From Entophlyctis helioformis (lineage: Eukaryota; Chytridiomycota; Chytridiomycetes; Chytridiales; Chytriomycetaceae): a stretch of DNA of 64,000 nt. The position numbers and the translations under genes were made by a program. Where the stretch lies: NCBI GenBank assembly GCA_025526915.1, contig JAHLKH010000090.1, forward strand, positions 34,892-98,891. Direction: 5' to 3'. How positions within the stretch are numbered: position 1 is the stretch's first letter; each line of letters starts with the position of its first letter. This document shows, in pieces, positions 23,138 to 34,105 of the stretch. The notes beneath the pieces were generated by a model. It saw only the letters and a list, made by a program, of their open reading frames with translations, was not told the origin of the DNA and searched no databases.

Positions 23138-24863
23138 ATGCTGACGCTGCTCGACCTGCCTCGAGAGCTACTGGCGGCCATCCTCGGGTGAGCTGCGGGT
23201 GCTGCAGGTGCAGATGCGTGCGTGCACACGCTGACATGGCGGCAATGGGCAGGCGGCTGCATGGCAGAGACGTCGTGGCCGCCGGCAAGACGTGCACGGC
23301 GCTGGCGGCGCTTGCGGCCAGCCCGCTGCTGTGGAGGCAGCTGTGCGCGGCGCACCACGGCCTGCTGTTCACCAGCCCGGCGCTGTCGTGGAAGCAGCTG
23401 TACTTTGACAAGAGCGCCGCCAGCGTGTGCCGCCACCTCAACGCCGTCACCGACGCCGTCGCAGACGCCGCCGCCCGCAGCCTGGCGCCGGTGCTGCAGC
23501 CGGGCGTCCATCTCGCCGTTCAAGCGATGCTCCACACGCAGATCCAGCAACACGGCCACAACAGCAGCGACGACGGCAACAGCAGCGACGACGGCAACCG
23601 GATGGACCAGGCCAGGCCGTTCCTGGCCAGCAGCGTCAAGTGCAGCGTCGCCACCTGCCACTCCCGCTATCCCGTACGTCCGTGTGCTCGCCCGTCCGTC
23701 CGTCTGCCATGCGGCGTGTGGAGGCGCATTCAGCCACTGCATACCAGCTGATGCGGCGGCGGAACTGACACCGCCTTCTGCGTCACCTGCACCCCACGCC
23801 GTGTGCACCAAACAACACACAGGACCTGTGGCTCTGTCTGTCGCCCGGCTGCGGCCACATTGCCTGCGGCCGGTCCAAGAACAAGCATGCGCTCGCACAC
23901 GCCGAGGCCGAGGGACACAACCTGTGCATTCGCCTCAACACGCTCGAGATCTGGTGCTACAAGTGCGAAAAGGTTCGTTCCTGTGTCGCTCGCTGCTCTG
24001 CAATGCCCGGCATCGTGCGTCCCAGCCCGTCCTGACGCAGTGTGTGCGACAGTGGGCAGGAATGGTGCAGTACCACGCGGCAGAGTCTGCCAAGGTCGTG
24101 CACATTGGCGACAGGATCCGCAGCATATGCGGCGCGCAATGGTTTGCGACTCCCGCCATGAATGCGAGGCGGCAGACGGAGCGGTGGCAGCACGAGCCGG
24201 ACCCGGCCTCGTCGTTGTACCTCGTGTCGACACTGTGGCTGGACGAGTGGAACAAGTTCCTTGTGGGCGATGCGCCGCTGCCTGGACCCATTGACAACAG
24301 CCCCCTAGTCGCGCACGAGACAGGAACACTCAACCCGCATCTGGTGTACGTCTGCCGCATGTCTTTTAGAGCCCCTCCATATGCTCACACTATTGCATGT
24401 GCTGCACAGGTTTGGGAACGAGTTCCGGCTCATGCCCGAGGATGACTGGGGACGCCTGCACGCATCATACGGCGGCGGCCCCGTGTTTGGCGAGGAGCAT
24501 CTGGATGGCCCCGCGTATGCCACACTCGCAGACACGGTCAGCTGGTTCAAGCGATGGCGTGCGTCGCGCATCCGTGCTCAGCAGGCATCAGCAGCCGCGG
24601 CTTCCTGTGCCGCCACGAATGGCACGCAAGCAGCCGGTGGCGTGGCGTCCGCGGCAAATGGCAGCGCTGCTGGATCAGCGTCCAACACCGGATATGTACA
24701 AACAGAAGCACCCGACACGGACTATGAGGAAGATGACGGCGACGAGGACTTTGTGGATCAAGTGTATGACAGCGACAGCGACGATGCTCCTGGCATCTTT
24801 GGATTCAATCAAAACGACTCGGATGATGACGATGATGACGATGATGGCATGGCAGCTGAATAG
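23138..24863 (+). CDS. F-box + ZnF-UBP + DUSP domain protein
   Basis: Predicted ubiquitin-pathway adaptor. Five exons: 23138-23187, 23253-23673, 23823-23972, 24053-24345 and 24410-24863, 1,368 nt (455 aa). F-box at the N-terminus: LTLLDLPRELLAAILG/RLHGRDVVAAGKTCTAL, then SPLLWRQLCAAHHG. ZnF-UBP follows: SVKCSVATCHSRYP/DLWLCLSPGCGHIACGRS, HALAHAEAEGHNLCIRLN and EIWCYKCEK, with the Cys/His pattern intact. A DUSP-like domain follows: LWLDEWNKFLVGDAPLPGPIDN...FGNEFRLMPEDDWGRLHASYGGGP. The C-terminus is highly acidic. ZnF-UBP and DUSP co-occur in USP20/USP33-type deubiquitinases, but no USP catalytic Cys/His boxes are present; an F-box stands in their place. Confidence 0.85.
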
Positions 24864-24963
24864 ATTGCAAATACCCCCCGTATCCCTCTCATCGTTTGCG
24901 GTGCATGCCAGTCATGGAACCAACGCACATGGCACTCGCTGCAGCGATACGTGCGGCGACCGA

Positions 24964-27900
24964 TCAGGCCGAGTGCTGCATGTCTGTAAACGCTTGAAGG
25001 GATCCGCCGCCTGACCGGCGTGGCGGGTTGCGGCGCGGACGAGACGGCGAGTCGCCCGACGCAGCGTCATCCGTCTTGGCCTGCGATGCGGCAGGCGCAG
25101 CACGCTTGCGTTTGGTGTCGGCCTTGCCCCAGCCGCCGCCGCCAGGCGTCTCGATACGCAGCCTGTCGCCCGGCTTGACCACCGTGGCGTTCTTGCCGCC
25201 AAAGTTGAGCACACGGTACAGGCGACCGTCCTCACTGGCCGTTGTGGTGGCTGTGGTCGTCGAAGGCGTTGCTGTGCTTGCCACACTGTCGTTTGCCACA
25301 AGCCGCATCAGGATGTTGGATCCGCTCTTGCCGTCCTCGCCGCCGTCAAGACTAGTTCAGCGTGTGTGAGCGAATACGAAAGCGGATGTGGGCCTGTAAG
25401 ACGAAGCAGCAGGCTTACCCATATGGCGCAAACACGCGTCGTTCAGACAGCATGGACACGTGGAGTGTCTCGAGGAACTCGACCTGCCACAGCAACGCTC
25501 AGTCGACCCGTCTGGCTAAGTACAGGCAGGCAGATACACGGATATGCACAGGGCTCGTTACCTCGCGGACCACGCCATCGCCGCCGTTAAACTGTCCGTG
25601 GCCGCCCGATCCGGCCCGCAGACCAAACCGTCTCAGAATGACTGGGTAGCGGCGTTCCATGATCTCCGGATCCGTGATGCGTGTATTGGTCATGTGCGTG
25701 TGCACGCCGCCTATGCATCCCGCCATCGCATGGCGTCAGTCCCGGCACTCCATCGCCAGCACCAGCAGACTCTCAAAAAGCAATACGGACTTCGACCGTG
25801 CCAGGTTGGTCCAGCACCCGAACCGCCGGCAATCGTTTCGTAGTATCCAAAGCCCTCGGCCACCGACCCGTCCTCGCGCCGGCCGCCCATGCCAAACGTA
25901 AAGTTGTTGCAGCATCCCTGGGACGCGGCGCACGCATGGAATGCCTTGAGCACCACGTCGCACAGCCGCTGCGAGGTAAGCACATTGCCGCCGACGACAG
26001 CCGCCGTCTCGGAGGGGTTCAGGAACGAGCCGACGGGGATGCGCACATCGATGGGGGCGAGAGCGCCTTGGTTGAGCGGCATGTCGAGGTTGATGAGCGC
26101 ACGGAGGCAGTAGATGATGGCCGAGTAGGTGACGGCGCGCGGCGCGTTGGTGTTGGCGTAGACCTCTGGCCCCGTGCCACTGAAATCAAAGATGGCCGAG
26201 CCGGTTTGCGTGGAGATGGTGACCGCGAGGTTGATGGTGCTGCCGTCGTCCATGCGATCGGATGCGTGGAGCACCGTGCCGCGTTCCTTGGCGACGGTCT
26301 TTAGAAGGTTGCGGACGGCTAACTCGGCGTTCTGTTTGTGCCGTGCCGTTAGCCTGTGATGCTGCAGACAAATGCGTCTTGTCCAAGGCACTTGCCTCGC
26401 GGATAAAGTTCATGTATGCCTGTACCATCTCAAGGCCTATAACCGCAGGCATGTGAGGATGTAGATTGGCTGGGCACTGCCACGGCACGTCCGGTCAAGG
26501 GCTTACCATACTCGTCAATCAGGCTCTTGACCAGAACAATGCCCTTGTGGTTGGCAGCAACTTGGGCTACAGACAGACAATCAGTATCAGCCATCGACGC
26601 TCTTGGCATCCATCAAAAGAGTCTCCCAACCAACCTTTGAGATCAGAGATGTTGTCGCGGAGGCATCGAGTGCCGCTGCATCCGTCAAACTTTGCCGGGT
26701 CCTCGAGCAGGATCTTGGTAATGCCCGCCTCGTCGAAATGCCCGTTTCGGACAAGGAAATGGCTCTTGATGCCGCACCTTCCTGGTACAGCTCGCGCGAG
26801 TTGGGCGGCATGGATCCGGGTTGGATGCCGCTGTCACATGCCACAGCCGTCAGTCTCGCGATTGGATGTGGCGGGAAGAGTCAGACTCACCCAATGTCGG
26901 CGTGATGTCCACGACTGGCAACGAAGAAGACGACGTTGCCGTGATCAAACACGGGTGTAATGACCGTGATCTGCGGCAGCAGAGTGTCAGCATCGCGCAC
27001 ACGCAGAGCAGCGCTGATCCAACTCACATCAGGCAGGTGCGATCCGCCCGCAGCAGGATGGTTGGTGACAATCACATCGCCGTCCTTGAGCTTGCCTTGG
27101 AGGTGGCTCATTTGCCAGCGCACAGCCTCCTGCATCGATCCCAGATGTACGGGGATGTGCGGAGCGTTGGCAACAAGACCACCATCAGGGCCAAACAGCG
27201 CGCATGAAAAGTCCAGACGCTCCTTGATGTTGGTTGAAATGGACGTCTTTTGGAGCGTGCGGCCCATTTGTTCTGTGGATAGGTGCAGAAAGCAGATGCG
27301 CCGTCAGAGAAGGCCAACATCGACAGGATCACGCTTGGGGCATACCTGCAATGCTCATGAACCGATGGCCAAAGACACTAAGCAGGATAGGATCGGCCGT
27401 CTTGGGCACAACAACCGTCTTGGCTTTCTCAGCTGCGCCATCCTTGCTCTCGTCCATGGCAGCAACAGCATCCGACGACGGGACACGGCCAACAAACCCA
27501 ACAACGTGCTCAGAGGTCACAACGGCCGTGCAATGCGGCTCGACGGCAATCGTGGCCGTCGCATCAATGATCAGCGCAGGACCGATGATCTCATCGCCAA
27601 CCTTGAGAGCTGTCAACTCAAACACGGGTGTCTCAACACGGCCAACACCCTCCCAGAACGCGTGCTCGGTCGTGGAGGCTTCACCCACGCTCACGGCCCG
27701 GCGTGTCAGACGCTTGATCTCCTCGTGCACCTTGGTATGGCTGGCATCGGATCCCATCGCCGCGCTTTTGCCGATGCCGCGTACACGGATGTCGTCAACG
27801 TGAGTGGCACGGTCGGGCAGAGTGAACCCAAACTCTTGCTGGTACTGGGCAACAAAGGCGGATGCAAAGTCCCAGTTGTCTGCAGAGTCGCTGGGCTTGA

Positions 27901-30556
27901 GCGTCATCATGGCATTGTCGGTGCCCTGGTAGCGCAGGTTGAGGTACACTTGGTTCTCGATCTGCGAGTGCTTGAAGCCCTGCTTTGAGAGCACCTGTGT
28001 CGCTTGGGACGACAAGGCTGCCACACGCTCCTTGATGCGGTCCAGCTGTCCTGCCACGAGCTCAAACGCGCTGTGATGTTCGTGTGAGTTGGTGGCCAGA
28101 CAAGGCACGCAGCGGCCAACCCACGTTACCTTGGCTCTTGGACTTCGTGCACGACATCTGCAAGTGCGATTCCATAGGCAGACAGGATGGACGAGTGGCG
28201 GTGGATGAGCACAGTCTTGATGCCCAACGATCGTGCAATGGCAAACGCATGCTGTCCGCCCTGTGAATCCCATGCACGGCAACTTGTTCAGCACGACGCC
28301 CTGATCGACAACCATTCGGCAAGCATGCTCAAGAAAACTCACAGCGCCGCCAAAACTGGCAAGAATGTGGTCAGCGGCATTGTATCCCTTGCCTTCCGTC
28401 AGGGCTCTGATCGGACGACACATGCTCTCGTTGGCAACCTTGATGAAGCCGTACGCAATCTCATCGCGTGTCATGGGCACAAACGCGGGTGCATCCGACG
28501 GCTCAGTCTTGGCCGCCTTGCCCTTTTTGGCGGCAGGTGATTTGCTGTTGCTGCTGCTGTTGCTGGCGCCGGTCTCCTTGGCATGCTTGTCCTTGAGGAA
28601 CGCATTGATGGACTTGGCGAGGGCATCAAACGCCTTTTGGGTCGCGACTGCATCCAGCGGCTCCTTCTCCGACTTTCCAAAGATCTTGGGGAAAAACGAT
28701 GGGATGAGGCGGTCGAGGAGCAGGTTGGCGTCTGTGATGGTGAGTGGGCCAGACTTGCGGTAGCAGGCAGGGCCTGGATCAGCGCCAGCGCTCTCGGGAC
28801 TGTCCATGCGGTTTGCAGTCTGGTCAGACAGGACAGCATCAAGTTGCGAGGCATGCGTGTCTGCAGCTGATCGTGGCAACCCACCCCACAACAAACATGC
28901 CGTTGCGGAAAAAGAGACGCGAGCCGCCGCCTGCAGCCACCGTGTTGATGTCCAGCTGTGGGGCTTGGATGGTCACGCCCGCCGTCGTGGTTTCATAGAC
29001 GTGCTCGTAGCGGCCAGCATAGCGTGAAACATCTGTGCTGGTGCCTGGACATCCAAGACAACACGAGCCCGCATCAGCCAAGATACAATGCATCGCATTC
29101 AGACGGATGGCCGCATCTCACCGCCCATGTCGAATCCAATGACGGCATTGCGCTCCTTGGCATCCCAACTCGTCATGGCATATCCAACAACGCCACCGGC
29201 CGGGCCACTCAGAATGGCGCGGAACCCATTAAACCCGTCCACGTGGACAAGGCCGCCATCGCTCTGCATGAACTCGACACGCACGCCACGGTGGCCCTCT
29301 GAACTCTCTGCAGACGACTGTCGGATTCCGTCGTCAAAGCCAGCAAAGAATCCCTCGAGATACTTTTTGATGCATGGCGTGAGGTAGGCATCCGCGGTTG
29401 TGGATGTGCCGCGTGGCACCATCTTGATCATGGGCATGGTGGCCGATGACAGCGTGACGTTTTCAAAGCCAAGCGACTTGCACAGATCGCCAAGCTGGCG
29501 TTCATGGTCTGTTCATCGCATGTCAGGTGAAAGGGATCACAACGCAGAGCACGGCGTACCATGCAGGACGAGTGAATGAACAGACCTGGGAACGTGAAAG
29601 AGTGGATGAGGCATATGGCGATGCTCTTGATGCCGTCACGAATGAGCGCCTTGAGCGGCTCCTCGAGCATGGCCGTGTCTGCGCGATCGCGATGTCAACA
29701 GTCAGACGGATGCCGTGGCAGGCATTGGCGGCGCACGCTTACCAGGACGCTTCAGGATGTGCACCCATTCGCCAGTGACGCCCTTGACGTAGGAAGGATC
29801 GTCCTTGGGCACGTCGACGGCCATGCCCGACGAAACGGCCGAGAAGCCAACGAGCGTGACACGCTCGTCGACCTCAATGACACGCTCGTAGAGCACATCC
29901 GGTGCGTTGATGGACAGATCGAAGATGTTTGGGCGGGACTGGTTGCCAATGTGCAGCAGGTCCTTGAAGCCGGCCGTGATGAGGAGAGCCGTGCGCTCGC
30001 CCTTGCGCTCCAGCAGCTGTTTGCGAGAGAGAGAGAGTGGTGTGAGTGTGGTGTGTGTGTGAGCGTTGGATGGCACACAAGATCTGCAGGGCTGAGCGAT
30101 CGACTGACAGCGTTGGTGGCAACGGTGGTGCCCATGCGGATGAGCTCTGCGCAGCCGGCCGTGTGTCAGTCAGCGGGCACGTTGAGGATGCGGGCACACA
30201 GGCACAAGGAGCACACGGGGCACACGGGACCCACCAAGGTTCGAGGTGTCGAGCGGCTCGCCGCGGGGATGCGGGCGGCCGGTCGCCAGCTCGAGGATGC
30301 GGCGGATGCCTTCGCGCGGAGCGTCGGGATAGTTGGCCGGGTCGACCGACAGCAGCTTGACCACGACCTGGCGGAAGCCGCCTGTCGACGCTGCATCTGC
30401 ATGTGCATGTGCATGTCCAGGCGGGCGGATGGCGTTGGGCACAAAGGCGATGCAGTCGGTGAAGGTGCCGCCTCGGTCGACGCAGACGCGGATCCGCGGC
30501 GTGCTCGTCGGCGTGCTCGTGGGCGTGCTCATCGGCGTGCTCGTCGTGGGCGTCAT
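24964..30556 (-). CDS. OXP1: 5-oxoprolinase (ATP-hydrolysing)
   Basis: Opens 5-oxoproline to glutamate with ATP hydrolysis (glutathione cycle). Eighteen exons, minus strand: 30235-30556, 30109-30146, 29743-30016, 29586-29678, 29122-29508, 28885-29044, 28343-28799, 28140-28260, 27346-28070, 27028-27272, 26891-26970, 26635-26830, 26507-26566, 26396-26436, 25791-26331, 25562-25710, 25419-25483, 24964-25350. Sum 4,341 nt, 1,446 aa with no frame break. Motifs: [121 protein letters not shown] and PGGGGWGK. Hydantoinase A and B halves are both present. A Ser/Lys-rich insert near 28,500-28,600 explains the length above the roughly 1,290 aa usual. Intron 14 (26332-26395) is GC-AG (GAG|GCAAGT). Confidence 0.96.
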
Positions 30557-30622
30557 GGCGCGATGGGTTTGGGTTTGGCGTTTTCCCGCAACGTGCCAAC
30601 CGCCGCTTCAGCAACGACGACC
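30557..30622. promoter_or_regulatory. 66-bp shared divergent promoter of OXP1 and ERG28
   Basis: Only 66 bp lie between the OXP1 ATG (30556, minus) and the ERG28 ATG (30623, plus), so the two must share promoter DNA. No TATA-like element is visible. Confidence 0.6.
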
Positions 30623-31313
30623 ATGTTGGACGGCCTGATTCCCGCCGAGGCGCTGCCCCGAGTCATTGCGCTCGTCGGCGTGCTTGCGCTGTACAACGGC
30701 GTGCAGTGCTTTGTGCCGCGCATGCGTCTGACGCCGCGCATCTACGCCCTCAGCCCGGGCCAAGGTGCGTGCCGTGTGCCTATGTGCAGTGGTGCACCAG
30801 CCTGCCTGCTTGCCCTGCTTGCTCTCGCATACTCACCTGCCGGCGCCGCCGCCAGTCACGCCGCTCATGAGCCGCATGATGGGCACCTGGACCATCACCT
30901 CGGCCATGGTCCGCATCTACGCCGCCTACAACATCCACAACGCTGTGTGAGTCTGCGCTGTCCTGTCGTCGCCGCCCACTCGTCGTCGGAATGCTTGCCG
31001 CTTGGTTGACTAGCTGGCCGACTGACTGGCCGACTGACTGGCCGACTGATCGTTGGCTGCCCATGCAGCGCCTACCAGATGGCCATGTGGACGTACGTCT
31101 TTGCGCTGCTCAGCTTCGCTTCCGAGATCCTCGTGTACCGCACGGCCCCTCTCTCGTCGCCCGGCGTCTTCCCTGCCATCATCATCTCCAGTAAGGCTGA
31201 TCGATCTGCTGCGCATGCCGGCCTGTCGATGCTCCCATCTAACGCTCTCGACAACAGCCACTCTCCTGGCCTGGATGGCAAACTCGTACTCGTACTATAC
31301 GGCAATCGAGTGA
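30623..31313 (+). CDS. ERG28: Ergosterol biosynthesis scaffold protein Erg28
   Basis: ER membrane scaffold that tethers the C-4 demethylation complex (Erg25/26/27) in sterol synthesis. Four exons: 30623-30764, 30856-30946, 31069-31190 and 31258-31313, 411 nt, 136 aa. Family signatures: VLALYNGVQCFVPR, MSRMMGTWTITSAMVRIYAAYNIHN, AYQMAMWTYVFALLSFASEILVYRT and TLLAWMANSYSYYT, with four hydrophobic helices. Intron 2 holds repeated ctggccgactga units (31011-31050). Confidence 0.9.
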
Positions 31314-31470
31314 AGTCAGATCCAGCTGGACCAGATCTTCCACCAGCATCCATAGATCTCTTCTGTCCGTCTGCCAGTATGCCCGTCTGCCTGCCTGCCC
31401 GTCCGTCAACGGATAGGCACCAAAGCACAATACACAGTGTTCCATCCGGCATGGCAGACTGCTGGAGCGT

Positions 31471-32402
31471 TCAATAGGGAGCCTTGTGGAACAGATAGTC
31501 AAACAGCTTGGGGTCGCTGAACTTGCCCGACCGATCGACAATGTAGCCACTGCGCCACATGACTGGCTTGAGATACACTTGGTCGCTGATTCCGCCCTGC
31601 CGCTGGAACATCTCTGCCATTCCATCCATCCATCCCATGTCAGCCAGCCAGCCATCCCATGTCAGCCAGTGCAAGCGCACAGCCACTCTTTCCGCACGAT
31701 CGCCTGCTTACCATTGACATATCCGTCCACTCGCACATGGGTCGACAGGCTCTTGCGCTGGAACACCCGCACACGGCGGCCAATGCCCATCAGACTGTTC
31801 TCGATCGCCACCTCCTGCCCACCGCGAATGATCGTTATGGCTCGCACTCGCCGTCCGGCATAGTAGTGCACGAATGCTGGAAACAGCAGCGATGCCACCA
31901 CGCAGAGCCCGGCAACGCCGAGCCGCTTGGCAGCAGACGCCGTCTGGCGCGGCTGCTCGGTCTTGGCTGCCGGCATGCCGCTGCCATCGGCGGTGGCCTG
32001 CGCTGCCTTGCTCTTCATGAATGCGTCGTAGGTCGAGTACGGGCTGGCGGTCGAGTCGGGCTCTTCGTCGGACATGTACGTCCAAGCCAGCTCGGCCAGC
32101 GACATCCACATGAAGATTTGGACGCCGGCGGCAAAGTAGGCCAGGCGAGGGTGCAGCAGGCTCGGGTTGCGGTACAGCTCAATGTCGTTCTTGAAGTCGG
32201 GCGGCAGCCAGACAGGCCGCAGGTTGGACGTCGTCGGCTGCGGCCCGCGTTTGACGCTGCCGCCGCGGGCTGCTGTTGTGGCTGCTGTCCTCGCTGCCGC
32301 TGTCCACCGAGCCGGTGCTGCTGTTGCTGCTGTTGCTGTCTGCGCCGAGTGTGCTGCTCTTGCCCACAGGCCGTTTATCCAACTCGTCGCCGGTCTCGAC
32401 AT
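31471..32402 (-). CDS. TMEM223/TMEM70-family-like mitochondrial membrane protein
   Basis: Two exons, 31712-32402 and 31471-31613, 834 nt, 277 aa. The N-terminus is Ala/Arg-rich without acidic residues (MSRPATSWINGLWARAAHS), resembling a mitochondrial targeting sequence. It is followed by ELYRNPSLLHPRLAYFAAG and two hydrophobic helices (GVQIFMWMSLAELAWTYM; VAGLCVVASLLFPAFVHYYAG), then RRVRAITIIRGGQEVAIENSL. The two-helix layout with ELY...R before TM1 and R.V..I.I..GG after TM2 fits the TMEM223/TMEM186/TMEM70 group. These act in respiratory-complex assembly in animals. The assignment is by pattern only. Confidence 0.55.
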
Positions 32403-32453
32403 TGCAGATCGCAGGGAAGCCAGCTCATATATTCAAGGAGACACATAGAAAGC

Positions 32454-33873
32454 TCACACATCGAGAGGGATCTCGCGCAGCTGGTGCTGCAACTGGGTCA
32501 TGAACTCGCCAAAGACGTCCTTGGCAAGCATCTGCTGGGACGCAGTCACGCCAAACGTCATGCGCTTGCCAACCGTGATGGCATGCACAACAACAAGCGA
32601 GTCGTGCTGGGGAGTAGTCGCGCTGCAGAACATGACCTTGTCCACAGAGACGCCGCCAAGATCAAACGGCATCGTACTTGCCGAGGCTGCTGACAGCAAA
32701 TGCGACAGGAATGATCGGCTTTGGCTGTTGGCCAGCCGTGGGAGGCGGAGTTGGTTTGGTCGGGAGGAAGTCGTGTAGAAAGAAACGACGGCTGTATGAC
32801 GTCTGCTTGCGAATGTTGGCGCGATCTCGGCAAGAGTCTTGGCATCCGACTGCTGCACAGAGTGAATCAAGAGTCCCGAGCTGAAGTAGCAACCAACAAC
32901 GTCGTCGCGAATGCCAAGGAGCGGTCTGTTGTCCATTGGGAACGCACCGATGATGGACGAGCCTGTCGGTGCCTTGACAACCGTTGCAACAGCCTTGGAT
33001 GCTGCCAGCGAGAGGAGTGCCAGGACAGTCACGCCATGTTTCTTGGACGCGACGATGAGGGCGGCCGTCTCGTCTTCGCTGAGGATGACTGTCTCGTAGT
33101 GCGAGTTGCTGACGATGAGATTGCCAGGAAGGCGGAGTGGCGGCTTCGCTGCGGTCTTGATCGCGGTCTTGGACGACGACGACGCGGCGGCGACGACGAA
33201 GAATGCTTGATGGGCAGCGCAGCAGGCGGACTGAACTTTGCTGATATGATCACGGCAATGGCCCATAGATACAGCCAAAGGAGGGTTGGCCAAGGCATGG
33301 CGTCCTTTGGAGTCAGAGCAACGCCGCCTTGAGAGATCTGCTGCTGCTGCTCAGTGGTTGCCGCCTGCTTGCCAGCGAATGCATACTCGAGGAAACGCTT
33401 GTACATCTCGAGTGCGTTGCGGCCGTCCGAGATAAAGTGCGGGATCGTCAGCAGCACGACGGCTCTGTCGACGGCATCGGCCGCAGCAGGCGGGCTGTGG
33501 CTGAATGGCAGCAGCACATGAACACGGGCAACGGGGATGTCGGCGCTCATCTCGACCTGGCTGACACTCTTGACCAGCGCATCAAAGGCATCGTCATGGG
33601 CATGGCGCACGACGACGGCAAGTGGCGTAGCATCGTGCTCGTGGTGCTCGAGGACATACGATGGTTTCTTGGCCGCACTGCCGTCTTCGACGACGCTGAT
33701 GCGCGCAGTGAGGGCAGGGTGCACATACTGCAGACGGCTTGCAGCACCGTGGACAGCAGCCAGCAGCGCATCGTACGTGACCGTCTTGCCTGCTTGCCGA
33801 GCGTCACCTCGCCCGAGACGATGATGTTGTTGGTGCAGCTCTCGAACAGATAAGAGGCTTCCTTAGCATTCAT
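32454..33873 (-). pseudogene. Condensation-fold acyltransferase copy 1, disrupted by four one-base indels
   Basis: A close duplicate of the intact gene at 40587-42026 (same strand, no introns). It starts at ATG 33873 (MNAKEASYLFESC) and ends at the stop at 32454. Aligning the two copies by eye gives one-base losses at about 33790 (gcctgcttgcc vs gccgtgcttgcc), about 33180 (in the gac run) and about 32800 (ggcgcg vs ggccgcg), and a one-base gain at about 32668 (acggcat vs acgcat). The reading frame therefore changes four times. Coding-like sequence persists between breaks (VDRAVVLLTIPHFISDG, HYETVILSEDETAALIV). None of the breaks coincides with splice sites. It could be a young pseudogene; assembly error in a duplicated region is the alternative. 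Confidence 0.8.
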
Positions 33874-34105
33874 AAACCGCATGTCCGACATGCTGCACTT
33901 GAGATGAGGAGGTACAAGGGAACCAGAGCGGCTTTTCAGTCGCTGTTTGGCGGCCGCGCCATACGTACTGTCGGCCGGAGAGTCGCTGCGCGGATGACGG
34001 CCGCAGGGCTGTGTGGTTGGATCGGGTTCCGGAAGATGGCCATTCGATGGCCGCCACGTGTGAAACTCCGACAACCAAGCAGCTTTCATTCAATACGAGA
34101 TGCTA

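Noticed and set aside
22283..23191. Plus-strand ORF of 302 aa opposite the WKF gene
   Set aside because: Antisense shadow of an Ala/Lys-rich exon; only its last codons (from ATG 23138) belong to a real gene, the F-box exon.
32454..33873. Treating the four breaks in acyltransferase copy 1 as tiny introns or programmed frameshifts
   Set aside because: The aligned intact copy differs by single bases at each point, with no GT-AG pairs or slippery sites.
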